From an uncultured Clostridia bacterium (GTDB lineage Bacteria > Bacillota > Clostridia > Christensenellales > Borkfalkiaceae): a DNA stretch of 17,010 bases. The notes beneath the pieces are model-generated. The model searched no databases and had not been told where the DNA came from. It was given only the letters and a program-made list of their open reading frames with translations. Every line of letters begins with the position of its first letter. The first letter of the stretch is position 1. This document shows, piece after piece, positions 1-6,587 of this stretch. The stretch covers positions 1 to 17,010 of the forward strand of contig CAUHGY010000037.1 in assembly GCA_959605945.1 (NCBI GenBank), read 5' to 3'. Position numbers and translations under genes: made by a program.

Positions 1-231
1 GGGAGTCCTTTTTTTCTTCTATTCGTTATCTCTTCTCTTATTCGCCTGTGCTCTCTTTTTATGCGCGGAAGTCCTGTTTCATCAAGGCAAAAAACTCTTC
101 GCATGTTCGCCTGCGATTTCCATTTATTGACTTTTTTATAGCATTTAGTAAATCATTTGCCGATAAAAGACGATCGGTAAATAAAACTATTCAACGGTTG
201 CAAAAATATGCCTCCCTGCAGTATCATGCAA

Positions 232-272
232 AAATTAAACGAACCTGAAAAATTTTCAGTTTCGTTTAATTT
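232..272. terminator. Long A/T-flanked hairpin, probable bidirectional terminator
   Basis: The arms 232-250 and 254-272 are complementary with a single mismatch (c244 against t260) around a tiny loop. The left arm starts A-rich and the right arm ends T-rich, the usual arrangement of a terminator that works in both directions. It would end a transcript entering from the left. No gene lies close on its left inside the window, so the role is inferred from shape. Confidence 0.5.
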
Positions 273-512
273 ATCGAAACATTACCTGTCAAATATAAAT
301 TTTTTTATCTATTTTATAAAAGAATGCAGTTATTATTAATACTGATAAATATTCAGTGATATATAGTTCTTTTACAGAAAATGCGTCAGGCAAACCCGAA
401 AAAACAAGAACTTTCTGACAGCCAAAACTTATTACCGAAGATTTTCATTAAATAAATCAAGCGCAATAAAGAAAAAACTTCTTAAATAAACCGTATATAG
501 ACCCCCATCGGG

Positions 513-532
513 TTTTGCCGATAACGGCAAAA
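513..532. terminator. Short hairpin upstream of the reductase promoter
   Basis: TTTTGCCG and CGGCAAAA form a perfect 8-bp stem around an ATAA loop. The T-rich arm and the location just before the promoter at 563-592 suggest a barrier to readthrough into the reductase operon. A regulatory role is equally possible. Confidence 0.35.
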
Positions 533-561
533 ATAATTTGTTAAAAAATTTTTTGATTTTT

Positions 562-592
562 ATTGACTTTAAGTCAATGACTGATATATAAT
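562..592 (+). promoter_or_regulatory. Sigma-A promoter with overlapping palindromic operator for the reductase operon
   Basis: A -35 TTGACT (563-568) and a -10 TATAAT (587-592) are 18 bp apart. The perfect inverted repeat ATTGACTT-T-AAGTCAAT (562-578) covers the -35 and the first part of the spacer, so a bound protein would block RNA polymerase. Transcription should begin near 599, which rules out an ATG at 591 and supports the start at 630. The TetR regulator at 2509-3081 is the nearest candidate for binding; this is inference from position and operator shape. Confidence 0.7.
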
Positions 593-629
593 GAAATTAC
601 AATCTAATCAAACCGTAAGGAGTGAATGT

Positions 630-1484
630 ATGAAAATTTTATTGAATGACGGAAATTCAATACCCGCCGTCGGTTTCGGCGTTTTTCTTATTCCGAACGA
701 CGGCTCTACCTACCGTGCGGTGCGCGCGGCGCTTGACGCCGGTTACAGACACATCGACACAGCCGCAGCGTATTTCAACGAACGGGAAGTCGGCAAGGCA
801 ATAAAAGACAGCGGCATTCCCCGTAAAGAAATTTTTGTTACAAGTAAACTCTGGCTGCAGGACTACGGATATCAACCTGCCAGAAAAGGGCTGGAACGGT
901 CTCTCAAAAATCTCGATACCGAATATATCGATTTATATCTTCTCCATCAGCCGTACGGCGATGTCGTAAACGCGTGGAAAGCGTTGCAGGACGGACAGAA
1001 AGAAGGAAAAATCAGATCTATAGGCGTCAGCAACATGACGCCGAAAATCTGGAAAGAATTTGTGCCGCAGTTCGATATTGTCCCTGCCGTCAATCAAGTG
1101 GAATGCAACCCGTATTTTCAGCAGCTTGAACTTCGCAAGATAATGGATGCATGCAACGTTAAATTAGAGGCATGGGGGCCGCTCGGACAAGGAAACAAAA
1201 ATTTGCTTTCAAATGCAATCATTTTAACTCTTGCCGAAAAATACGGCAAAAACGCGGGCCAGATTATACTTCGTTTCGAAGTGCAGGACGGAATAATTGT
1301 TTTGCCCAAATCGACCGATCCGAAAAGAATCGAGGGCAACATCGATATTTTCGATTTCACTCTGACAGACGAAGAAATGCGTCTTATGCGCTCGCTCGAC
1401 ACCGGCAAAGGATCACACGATCCCGACGCCCCCGGCGTCGGCGAATGGCTGCTTGCAAATTACGACATACACAAAAATGACTGA
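630..1484 (+). CDS. Aldo/keto reductase (first of a tandem pair)
   Basis: Predicted NAD(P)H-dependent carbonyl reductase of the aldo/keto reductase superfamily, a cytosolic TIM barrel of 284 residues, the usual length. The catalytic tetrad is visible as Asp43 (HIDTA), Tyr48 (AAAY), Lys73 (TSKLW) and His106 (LLHQP). The cofactor-phosphate region near the C-terminus is PKST (226-229) followed by RIEGN (233-237). The start at 630 is chosen because AAGGAGT lies at 617-623 and an ATG at 591 would overlap the promoter -10. The second reductase starts 11 bases after the stop, so the two are co-transcribed. The organisation resembles AKR5-type 2,5-diketogluconate or methylglyoxal reductases, but substrate cannot be read from sequence. 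The overlapping palindrome implies induction by a ligand of the regulator. Confidence 0.93.
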   Translation: MKILLNDGNSIPAVGFGVFLIPNDGSTYRAVRAALDAGYRHIDTAAAYFNEREVGKAIKDSGIPRKEIFVTSKLWLQDYGYQPARKGLERSLKNLDTEYIDLYLLHQPYGDVVNAWKALQDGQKEGKIRSIGVSNMTPKIWKEFVPQFDIVPAVNQVECNPYFQQLELRKIMDACNVKLEAWGPLGQGNKNLLSNAIILTLAEKYGKNAGQIILRFEVQDGIIVLPKSTDPKRIEGNIDIFDFTLTDEEMRLMRSLDTGKGSHDPDAPGVGEWLLANYDIHKND

Positions 1485-1495
1485 AAGGTATAAAC

Positions 1496-2341
1496 ATGCA
1501 ATATCTTAAATTATACAACGGCGTTGAAATACCTCAAATGGGCTTCGGAGTATTTCAGATTCCCGATTACGAACAAGCGAAACAGACCGTTTTAACGGCC
1601 CTGAAAACAGGTTATCGTCTCATAGATACGGCACAGGCTTATATGAACGAAAAGGCCGTCGGCGACGCAATAAAAGAAAGCGGCATCCCCCGCAATGAAA
1701 TATTCATTACCACAAAGCTGTGGATACAGGATTTTTCTTATGACGGCGCGATTAAAGCAACCCTGCTCTCTCTGGAACGGCTTGGCGTCGATTATATCGA
1801 TCTTATGCTTTTGCATCAGCCCATGGGCGATTATGTTAACGCATGGAAAGGACTTGAAAAACTGTATAACGAAGGAAAGTTGCGCGCCATAGGCATGGCA
1901 AACTGCTATCCTCACGTTCTTGCCGACCTGTGCGAAACTTTTGCGGTAAAACCCATGGTCAATCAGGTAGAGATGCATCCCTTCTTCCGCCAACGGCTGA
2001 ATCTTGAAACCATGAAAGAATACGGCGTTATTCCCGAGGCATGGGCGCCGTTCAACGAAGGCAGGCACAATATTTTCCGAGATCCCGTACTTACGGAAAT
2101 CGGCCGTCAATACGGCAAAACCGCCGCGCAGACGGCCCTGCGCTGGAATATTCAGCGCGGCGTGGTCGTTATTCCGAAAACAATTCATGAAGAACGGATG
2201 AAACAAAATTTCAACGTGTTCGATTTTACTCTTTCGGAAAAAGATATGGAAAAAATAAACGGGCTGGATACAGGCCGCAGCGAAATCGTCGATCATTTTG
2301 ACCCGAAATGGATCAAATGGCTCCATTCCGTCAAATTTTAA
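1496..2341 (+). CDS. Aldo/keto reductase (second of a tandem pair)
   Basis: A 281-residue paralogue of the gene just upstream, with the same layout and a complete tetrad: Asp44 (LIDTA), Tyr49 (AQAY), Lys74 (TTKLW) and His107 (LLHQP). The C-terminal cofactor motif is PKTIHEERMKQN. An AAAGGT ribosome binding site precedes the ATG, and the 11-base gap from the first gene indicates one operon. The two proteins share many segments, such as the YNE/FNE-AVG-DAIK-SGIP stretch and the VNQVE strand, which points to an old tandem duplication, but they differ enough that substrate ranges may differ. The exact substrate is unknown. Likely controlled with its partner by the palindrome at 562-578. Confidence 0.93.
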   Translation: MQYLKLYNGVEIPQMGFGVFQIPDYEQAKQTVLTALKTGYRLIDTAQAYMNEKAVGDAIKESGIPRNEIFITTKLWIQDFSYDGAIKATLLSLERLGVDYIDLMLLHQPMGDYVNAWKGLEKLYNEGKLRAIGMANCYPHVLADLCETFAVKPMVNQVEMHPFFRQRLNLETMKEYGVIPEAWAPFNEGRHNIFRDPVLTEIGRQYGKTAAQTALRWNIQRGVVVIPKTIHEERMKQNFNVFDFTLSEKDMEKINGLDTGRSEIVDHFDPKWIKWLHSVKF

Positions 2342-2412
2342 CGGCTTCTGATAACGACGCGGCTTTTATCTCTCTTTAACCGTTCGCGCCGCCTGCACCG
2401 TCATATAAATAA

Positions 2413-2459
2413 TTAACCCCTGAACGTTATATTGAAAAAATACAATGTTCGGGGGTTAA
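2413..2459. terminator. Hairpin between convergent reductase and tetR genes
   Basis: The arms 2413-2425 and 2447-2459 pair along 13 positions with one T/G wobble, and three more pairs can form inside. It sits between two convergent transcription units, where a bidirectional terminator is expected. No strong T-run follows on either strand, so the efficiency is uncertain. Confidence 0.5.
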
Positions 2460-2508
2460 CGACGTTTTGCATCTTACGGCGCACGCTTCGATAAATCAAA
2501 CAGAAATA

Positions 2509-3081
2509 TCAAGAAGGGGCAACGCATTTTACTATTAGCGAAGCAATAAACGCTATCTCTTCGCGGCAGCCGTTTTTTATCCACTCGTTGATGATGGCGT
2601 GTATGCCGCTCATATAAAACCTGATCATAAATCGCTTTTCGCAGTCGGGAACGCCGTATCTCTCGAGAATAGGCGCAAACAATCCGACAAACATTCTGTC
2701 AAATGTTTTTTCTACGCCGAATACAGCCTTTTGCTCTTGCGCCGCCATGAACGCTTTTTTGTGTTCCTTTATGAATTCAAGGTACGGAACAGAATATTCG
2801 GGAGTAAATAACCGAAGTTTTTCGAGCGGTAATTTTTCAACGCTGAATCCGCCGCTGTCTTTGAATCTGTTCTGAAGCTCTCTAATCAAATATTCTATGC
2901 TTTCGTTCAATAAATCCGCCATCGTCTCATAATGCAGGTAAAAGGTCGAACGGTTGACTCCCGCTTTCTCGCAGACTTCTTTTACGGTTATGTATTTGAA
3001 ATCTTTTTTATCGAGCAGCAGCAACAATGCTTGATCCATAAGACAGGCGGTATTGAAATATTTACTTTCGGATTTATTCAT
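2509..3081 (-). CDS. TetR/AcrR-family transcriptional regulator
   Basis: A 190-residue one-component regulator. The N-terminal DNA-binding domain occupies roughly residues 10-58, with the helix-turn-helix at 32-51 (ITVKEVCEKAGVNRSTFYLHY), a typical TetR signature. The remaining helical part would form the ligand-binding and dimer domain. The start is supported by a GGGAGG site just upstream. It follows the small membrane-protein gene (3112-3468) by 30 bases on the same strand and converges with the aldo/keto reductases. I infer that it may bind the palindrome at 562-578 and repress the reductases until a toxic aldehyde or related ligand appears; the sequence does not prove this. It could also regulate its own operon. 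Confidence 0.9.
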   Translation of the reverse strand: MNKSESKYFNTACLMDQALLLLLDKKDFKYITVKEVCEKAGVNRSTFYLHYETMADLLNESIEYLIRELQNRFKDSGGFSVEKLPLEKLRLFTPEYSVPYLEFIKEHKKAFMAAQEQKAVFGVEKTFDRMFVGLFAPILERYGVPDCEKRFMIRFYMSGIHAIINEWIKNGCREEIAFIASLIVKCVAPS

Positions 3082-3111
3082 GATACCGCCCTCCCGCGGA
3101 TTTGAAATAAT

Positions 3112-3468
3112 TTACTCTTCCCTGCTTATCTCGTTTGCAAGAGCAATAACGTCACCGGCGTATTTCTGCTTTCTGCTTGACAGGAATTTTTTATAAACAG
3201 GATAGTTGACGCTTGCCATCGCTATACCGATTATACCGACAATTACGCCTATCACCGTATAGGCAGTGCTGCCGTCGCCGAGCTCGCCCATGCAGAGCGT
3301 CATTCCGACTCCGAGAAGCAACGCCGCGACTATACCGAAGATGTAAGTAAAAACCGTAGGCGGCAATTTTACTTTTCTGTCCAGTTTTTTAAGCCGGACG
3401 ACTTTTGCGGTATCCTTGACCGAATACTCGTTGGCTATGGCTTCTGCATAAATTTTGTCCGTGTTCAT
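3112..3468 (-). CDS. Small two-helix membrane protein of unknown function
   Basis: A 118-residue protein with a short charged N-terminus (residues 1-35), a first membrane helix at about 38-60, a second at about 69-88, and a basic cytoplasmic tail. The start at 3468 is set by a perfect AGGAGG 8 bases upstream; an in-frame start at 3621 would add an unlikely extension. I recall relatives in Firmicutes beside TetR genes, sometimes labelled dihydropteridine reductase, but nothing here resembles an enzyme active site, so I do not use that name. It is the first gene of a two-gene unit with tetR. A role as a membrane partner or target of the TetR response is only inference. Confidence 0.75.
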   Translation of the reverse strand: MNTDKIYAEAIANEYSVKDTAKVVRLKKLDRKVKLPPTVFTYIFGIVAALLLGVGMTLCMGELGDGSTAYTVIGVIVGIIGIAMASVNYPVYKKFLSSRKQKYAGDVIALANEISREE

Positions 3469-3499
3469 AATTTTGTCCTCCTTTTTCTGAACTACGCAC

Positions 3500-3621
3500 A
3501 TTATAACGCAAAAAACAAAAAAAATGAACGACACATACGGACAGTTATGTCGATTTGAACAATTGCCGCGAATATTTTTGAAATCATATTTATTATAACG
3601 CAAAAAACGGTTTTTTAGCAA
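3500..3621 (-). promoter_or_regulatory. Duplicated -10 region upstream of the membrane-protein/tetR unit
   Basis: The same 17 bases occur at 3500-3516 and 3592-3608. On the minus strand each copy contains TATAAT (3500-3505 and 3592-3597), so there may be two tandem start sites for the unit. The upstream copy has a reasonable -35 TTGCTA at 3616-3621 (18-bp spacer). The downstream copy has only a poor TTCATT at 3523-3528 (17 bp). Confidence 0.4.
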
Positions 3622-3691
3622 ACAAATGCACGGAATTTATGCATAAAGCCCCTAATGCAATTGAAAAGTTACAAAAAGAAAACGTCGGTTT

Positions 3692-3720
3692 TTGGACTTT
3701 GCGGCTGTGTGTGATATAAT
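3692..3720 (+). promoter_or_regulatory. Sigma-A promoter of the membrane-anchored XRE gene
   Basis: TTGGAC at 3692-3697 and TATAAT at 3715-3720 are separated by exactly 17 bp. Transcription should start near 3727, about 25 bases before the ATG at 3752. Confidence 0.75.
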
Positions 3721-3751
3721 ATCCGTAATAAATCAAAAAGGAGATCTATTC

Positions 3752-4237
3752 ATGACAACAGGCGATAAAATAGCAAAAGCCCGCAAAACGCAGAACATAA
3801 CGCAAGAACAACTTGCCGACCTTCTCGGCGTAAGCAGACAGGCGGTTTCCCGCTGGGAATCCGACCTTGCCTACCCCGAAACGGAAAATCTTATAAAACT
3901 CTCTTCCCTGTTAAAAGTAAATTGCGACTACCTTTTAAAACCCGACGTCAGCGAAGAAGGCGCAAAGATCACCGAAGTAACGGTCGTTAAAGAACTATAT
4001 CAAAAACGCAAAGTCAATTTCAGATTCTGGCTTATGCCCGCAATGCTGTTCTTCGGTTTCTACCTGGCGGTGGCGGGTATTTGGAACTTATTTCTGGAAA
4101 CGGCCGAACTTTTCAGAACAGGCGTCATTATCGGCTCCGCCGTGTGCGCCGCCGCGGGACTGTTTCTTATTGCCGTCGGGCTATACATTTTGATTGACGG
4201 AATAAGAAAAAAAGAATACTTTTTCAAAAAAAGTTAA
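3752..4237 (+). CDS. XRE-family regulator with two C-terminal membrane helices
   Basis: A 161-residue protein. Residues 5-62 are a Cro/CI-type DNA-binding domain with the helix-turn-helix around QEQLADLLGVSRQAVSRWES (18-37). A short linker leads to two membrane segments at about 91-113 and 124-150 and a lysine-rich end. This architecture, DNA-binding domain plus membrane anchor, is common in Firmicutes and is usually taken as a membrane-sensing regulator; its target here is unknown. The start is fixed by AAAAGGAG ending about 9 bases before the ATG and by the promoter at 3692-3720. It is divergent from the membrane-protein/tetR unit, so the shared 3469-3751 region may be regulated by either protein. 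Confidence 0.88.
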   Translation: MTTGDKIAKARKTQNITQEQLADLLGVSRQAVSRWESDLAYPETENLIKLSSLLKVNCDYLLKPDVSEEGAKITEVTVVKELYQKRKVNFRFWLMPAMLFFGFYLAVAGIWNLFLETAELFRTGVIIGSAVCAAAGLFLIAVGLYILIDGIRKKEYFFKKS

Positions 4238-4327
4238 AAAGCTTCTCTTTTGCCGTTAAAAAATAAATTTTCCCCTTAACTAATTATATCGGCCGCCATA
4301 ATTTTTCGGATCGGACGGGCAGATGCG

Positions 4328-4365
4328 TTTAAAAAGGATAACGAGTTTCAGTTATCCTTTTTAAA
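4328..4365. terminator. Perfect 15-bp hairpin after the XRE gene
   Basis: Arms 4328-4342 and 4351-4365 are perfectly complementary around an 8-base loop. The A-run in the left arm and T-run in the right arm make it a plausible bidirectional terminator for the XRE gene ending at 4237. Confidence 0.55.
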
Positions 4366-4779
4366 TTATCACTATCCGCATAAGTACCCGTCAAGTTTTA
4401 TACCTCGGCGATACGGCGCTTAAACCGTTTGAAATCTTTCATCATCGACAATACAACAACTTCTATTTTGAGCTTAAAACATAATATCGTTCGAACAGCC
4501 CGAAGGTCGCCGCGAACGGAAATTTTCGGCTCAATGCTTGTTAATTTGACGGCGGTATACGCGCCGTTCAATATAAACCTGCAAACATCCGCCCGATTTC
4601 CGCACTTATGAATATATTGCAAGTCACCGTTTACAACGCTCCGTGTGCGGCAGCCGCAAAAATATATTCCTTTTTATTTCTCGACCCAAGACAACGCTAA
4701 AAGTTTGCCTTTACCGTTCTTTGTTTCGCCCTGCTAAAAACTGCCTGTTCCGATCCGAAAATCTCACTGCGAGGCAAAT

Positions 4780-4818
4780 AAAAAATTCCGCTCTGCGGAG
4801 GGTTTCGCCGCAGAGCGG
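4780..4818 (-). terminator. Intrinsic terminator of the CotF-like gene
   Basis: A perfect 11-bp GC-rich stem (4788-4798 with 4808-4818, 9-base loop) is followed on the minus strand by AATTTTTTATTTG. It lies about 115 bases past the coat gene stop and should end its transcript. Confidence 0.8.
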
Positions 4819-4932
4819 TATTAAATAAGATTATCTGAACGGGCGGTAATCCGCACAAGTTCCGGTTTTATTCCGTTATTTGATTTTAACCTATTACCGT
4901 ACCGTTGATACGCCGCGCCCATGCCCCTGCCG

Positions 4933-5388
4933 TCAGGCAGTCATTTTGTTGGCAACTTTATATTTCCATATCATTTCCGCATGATTCTGTTCGTCGGTCA
5001 TGATTGCGTTGAGAACGTTCCTTACATCCGTAGACGCAAAATAGAATAAATCGTTATTGTAGTCGGTTGCGACGTATTTCTCGGTAGTTATGATATCCGT
5101 GCAGAGAAATTTATCGAAGTCCTTGTCTTTCTGATTCCCCGAATGAGACGCCTTAGGTTGATAGTCGACGGCGGCAGGCTTGCGGTTATTCAGCTGCGGC
5201 ACAGTGCCGTTCGAAAGGCTGTCGAGCAGTTCGTAATGCTGCTGTTCGTGCCCGAGAATGGTTTTGAACAGCTTTTTAAGTTCGGGATCTTTTGCCTGTT
5301 CCGCATAAAAATCATACTTCTGAATGCAAAGCTGTTCCTGATTTTTCAGTTCGGTGATAAGTTGCGCTTCTTTCTGGTTAAGTTTCAT
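4933..5388 (-). CDS. CotF-family spore coat protein (ferritin-like)
   Basis: A 151-residue protein of the coat F family, which adopts a ferritin-like helical bundle and occurs in the spore coat or spore surroundings. The N-terminal helix has the family pattern ELKNQEQLCIQKYDFYAEQA (13-32). A helix with EQQH (48-51) follows, then a low-complexity polar linker (about 58-90), then helices including DEQNH (132-136). The two ExxH pairs resemble di-iron ligands, but metal binding is not shown. The start at 5388 agrees with family N-termini. It has no Shine-Dalgarno at normal distance: the nearest one lies beyond a hairpin (see 5399-5441). The gene stands alone with its own terminator. Confidence 0.82.
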   Translation of the reverse strand: MKLNQKEAQLITELKNQEQLCIQKYDFYAEQAKDPELKKLFKTILGHEQQHYELLDSLSNGTVPQLNNRKPAAVDYQPKASHSGNQKDKDFDKFLCTDIITTEKYVATDYNNDLFYFASTDVRNVLNAIMTDEQNHAEMIWKYKVANKMTA

Positions 5389-5398
5389 TTTTTAATCG

Positions 5399-5441
5399 TG
5401 CGAAGCCGAAAACGGAGAAACACGGTTTCGCAATACTCCTT
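5399..5441 (-). promoter_or_regulatory. Shine-Dalgarno and hairpin in the leader of the CotF-like gene
   Basis: On the minus strand AAGGAG (5441-5436) is followed after 3 bases by a stem-loop (arms 5432-5423 and 5408-5399; nine of ten positions pair, one A/C mismatch). Ten bases later comes the AUG at 5388. Linearly the site is 47 bases from the AUG, but with the stem folded it is only about 13 bases away. Confidence 0.5.
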
Positions 5442-5737
5442 TTATTATTGTCTCCGCGTAAAGTATTGCCCGTAAAAGTTTTTTTATTCCGCTTATAAAA
5501 ATTTATATCGGATATTTTCCGAATTTTCAGGTTCTGCGCACGCAATTGCCGCGGCAAATTGAGAAATCTCAATAAGCACGTTTTTATTAAAGCATTCATA
5601 CCGCTCTTTAAAAATTTTATTGAGATTACGCATAAAACATTCATGCCCGTTGCGGTATTTGTTTTATTGAGACAGCCGTTTTATACAACGCTTCGCCGCG
5701 TTAAAACAATCAAATAAAGATATTTAAAACCGAATAA

Positions 5738-5786
5738 CCGCCCAAAACATCGGCATTTACGGGTAAAATCTCTGTTTTAAGGCGGG
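5738..5786 (-). terminator. Possible bulged terminator after the C_GCAxxG gene
   Basis: CCGCCC plus AAAAC (5738-5748) can pair with GTTTT and GGCGGG (5774-5786) across a small bulge, close after the stop at 5790. The following minus-strand sequence is only moderately T-rich. Confidence 0.3.
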
Positions 5787-5789
5787 TTA

Positions 5790-6239
5790 TCATTCTTCTT
5801 TGCCGCTTTGCAACTCGCAAAGACGGCAGACTATTTGCGCCGCATATTTAATAATTTCCGCACACGGGCGCTTTTTATAGTAACTTTCCGTTCTTTCTTC
5901 CGGTACGGCAGATTCGTCGTTGCGGGCGATGCCCGAAAGCATATCTCCGCAGATAACCGAACCGGTTTTTTCTTTGAACGCATCGCACGCCGTTCTCACC
6001 AGTTCGTATATATCTTTCCGGTTTTCTCCGTCTGATTTTAACGCACCGAGCACCATGACCATGCCGCTGACCGCACCGCACGTCAAACGCTGCCTGCCTA
6101 TGCCTCCGCCGAAACCTATGGCAAGTTTTTTCAGATCGCTTTCTTCGATGTTAAGAATATCTTTAAAAGCCAGCACAACGGATACAGAACAATTTTTCCC
6201 CGACATAAAAAGTTCTTTCGCTTTTTCGGCATAATCCAT
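5790..6239 (-). CDS. C_GCAxxG_C_C family putative redox protein
   Basis: A 149-residue cytosolic protein of the family named for its spaced cysteines. Cys17 (NCSVSVVLAF), a glycine-rich GFGGGIGR (42-49), Cys54 in TCGAVSG, Cys97 (VICGDML) and Cys126 (RPCAEII) are all present in the expected order. Further cysteines at 85, 138 and 141 are not part of the signature. The family is thought to be redox-active or to hold a metal or cluster, but no reaction is established that I know of. The start at 6239 is preferred over an upstream TTG because GGAG sits 8 bases before it. Its promoter is far upstream (6392-6420), leaving a leader of nearly 150 bases with a terminator-like hairpin. Confidence 0.85.
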   Translation of the reverse strand: MDYAEKAKELFMSGKNCSVSVVLAFKDILNIEESDLKKLAIGFGGGIGRQRLTCGAVSGMVMVLGALKSDGENRKDIYELVRTACDAFKEKTGSVICGDMLSGIARNDESAVPEERTESYYKKRPCAEIIKYAAQIVCRLCELQSGKEE

Positions 6240-6286
6240 TAAAGTTTCTCCGCTAAAAAAATTTATCAAACCCCCGTTTAAAATTC

Positions 6287-6314
6287 AAAAAGCAATAAAC
6301 ACCGTTTACTGCTT
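6287..6314 (-). terminator. Terminator-like hairpin in the C_GCAxxG leader (possible attenuator)
   Basis: On the minus strand AAGCAGTAAAC (6314-6304), a GGT loop and GTTTATTGCTT (6300-6290) form an 11-bp stem with one G-U pair, followed by further T residues to 6287. It lies between the promoter and the ribosome binding site of the gene, so it would reduce expression unless bypassed. Confidence 0.4.
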
Positions 6315-6379
6315 CCTGAATAATATATGATAAGGGGGAAAATGATGAGCTGATTCGTTTGTGAAAGCACTGTCTCGCT

Positions 6380-6386
6380 TTCGACA
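6380..6386 (-). promoter_or_regulatory. Spo0A-type box (TGTCGAA) at the predicted start site
   Basis: The minus strand reads TTGTCGAAA across the predicted transcription start. The heptamer matches the 0A-box consensus TGNCGAA. About two exact copies are expected by chance in a window of this size on both strands, so only its position makes it interesting. Confidence 0.35.
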
Positions 6387-6391
6387 ATAAC

Positions 6392-6420
6392 AATATACAC
6401 TATTCGACTTTTTTTGTAAA
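6392..6420 (-). promoter_or_regulatory. Sigma-A promoter of the C_GCAxxG gene
   Basis: On the minus strand TTTACA (6420-6415) and TATATT (6397-6392) are 17 bp apart. Transcription should start around 6385, exactly where the Spo0A-type box TGTCGAA (6386-6380) lies. Confidence 0.6.
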
Positions 6421-6558
6421 GCGTTTTAACAGGGTTTTTTAAATTTTTTTGAAAAATTTTCACATATAAATGCGCTACAACCGAAAATAAAGTGAAAATA
6501 TGACAGTAAATGTGAAAAAATATCATTTTCCAGTCAAAACCGCCTTAAAACAGAGAAT

Positions 6559-6587
6559 ATTATAAATGACAAAATGTCATAAGTCAA
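6559..6587 (-). promoter_or_regulatory. Near-consensus promoter with a palindrome filling its spacer
   Basis: On the minus strand TTGACT (6587-6582) and TATAAT (6564-6559) are exactly 17 bp apart. The perfect inverted repeat ATGACA-AAA-TGTCAT (6566-6580) occupies almost the whole spacer. It points left, away from the broken XRE gene at 6663, whose product may once have bound here (inference). Confidence 0.65.

Larger units (their letters stand above)
1..629. other. Intergenic region without a convincing gene
   Basis: I see no credible gene here. The only open frame of any length (48-248, plus strand) has no ribosome binding site and resembles no family I know. The stretch is AT-rich. It contains a long near-perfect hairpin at 232-272, a short hairpin at 513-532, and the promoter and operator of the aldo/keto reductase genes at 562-592. 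It probably separates an unseen gene to the left from the reductase operon. Confidence 0.6.
4238..4932. other. Gene-poor interval holding two hairpins
   Basis: Open frames on both strands between about 4398 and 4828 overlap each other, lack ribosome binding sites and resemble no family I know, so I annotate none. The stretch holds a perfect 15-bp hairpin at 4328-4365 and the minus-strand terminator at 4788-4818. A decayed gene cannot be excluded. Confidence 0.5.
5389..5789. other. Intergenic region with hairpin leader and imperfect repeats
   Basis: No credible gene. The left edge is the untranslated leader of the coat gene. It also contains the 12-bp palindrome TTGCCGCGGCAA (5546-5557), an adjacent inverted repeat ATTGAGA/TCTCAAT (5558-5573), and an imperfect direct repeat of about 46 bp (CATTCAT at 5593 and 5638, TTTTATTGAGA at 5615 and 5662). 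The right edge (5738-5786) may form a bulged hairpin that ends the redox-protein transcript. Confidence 0.45.

Noticed and set aside
48..248. Plus-strand open frame of 66 codons
   Set aside because: No ribosome binding site and no family resemblance; its end runs into the hairpin at 232-272.
591..629. Longer N-terminus for the first aldo/keto reductase
   Set aside because: The ATG at 591 overlaps the promoter -10, and the strong ribosome binding site belongs to the ATG at 630, where family homology begins.
3469..3621. Extended start of the two-helix membrane protein
   Set aside because: The upstream 51 codons contain both copies of the 17-bp promoter repeat; AGGAGG marks the ATG at 3468.
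4398..4828. Overlapping small frames on both strands
   Set aside because: No ribosome binding sites, mutual overlap and no recognisable protein features.
6278..6526. Minus-strand 82-codon hydrophobic frame
   Set aside because: Well placed after a strong promoter, but it has a poor ribosome binding site, contains another promoter and a terminator-like hairpin, and resembles no family. Kept only as a possibility in the findings.
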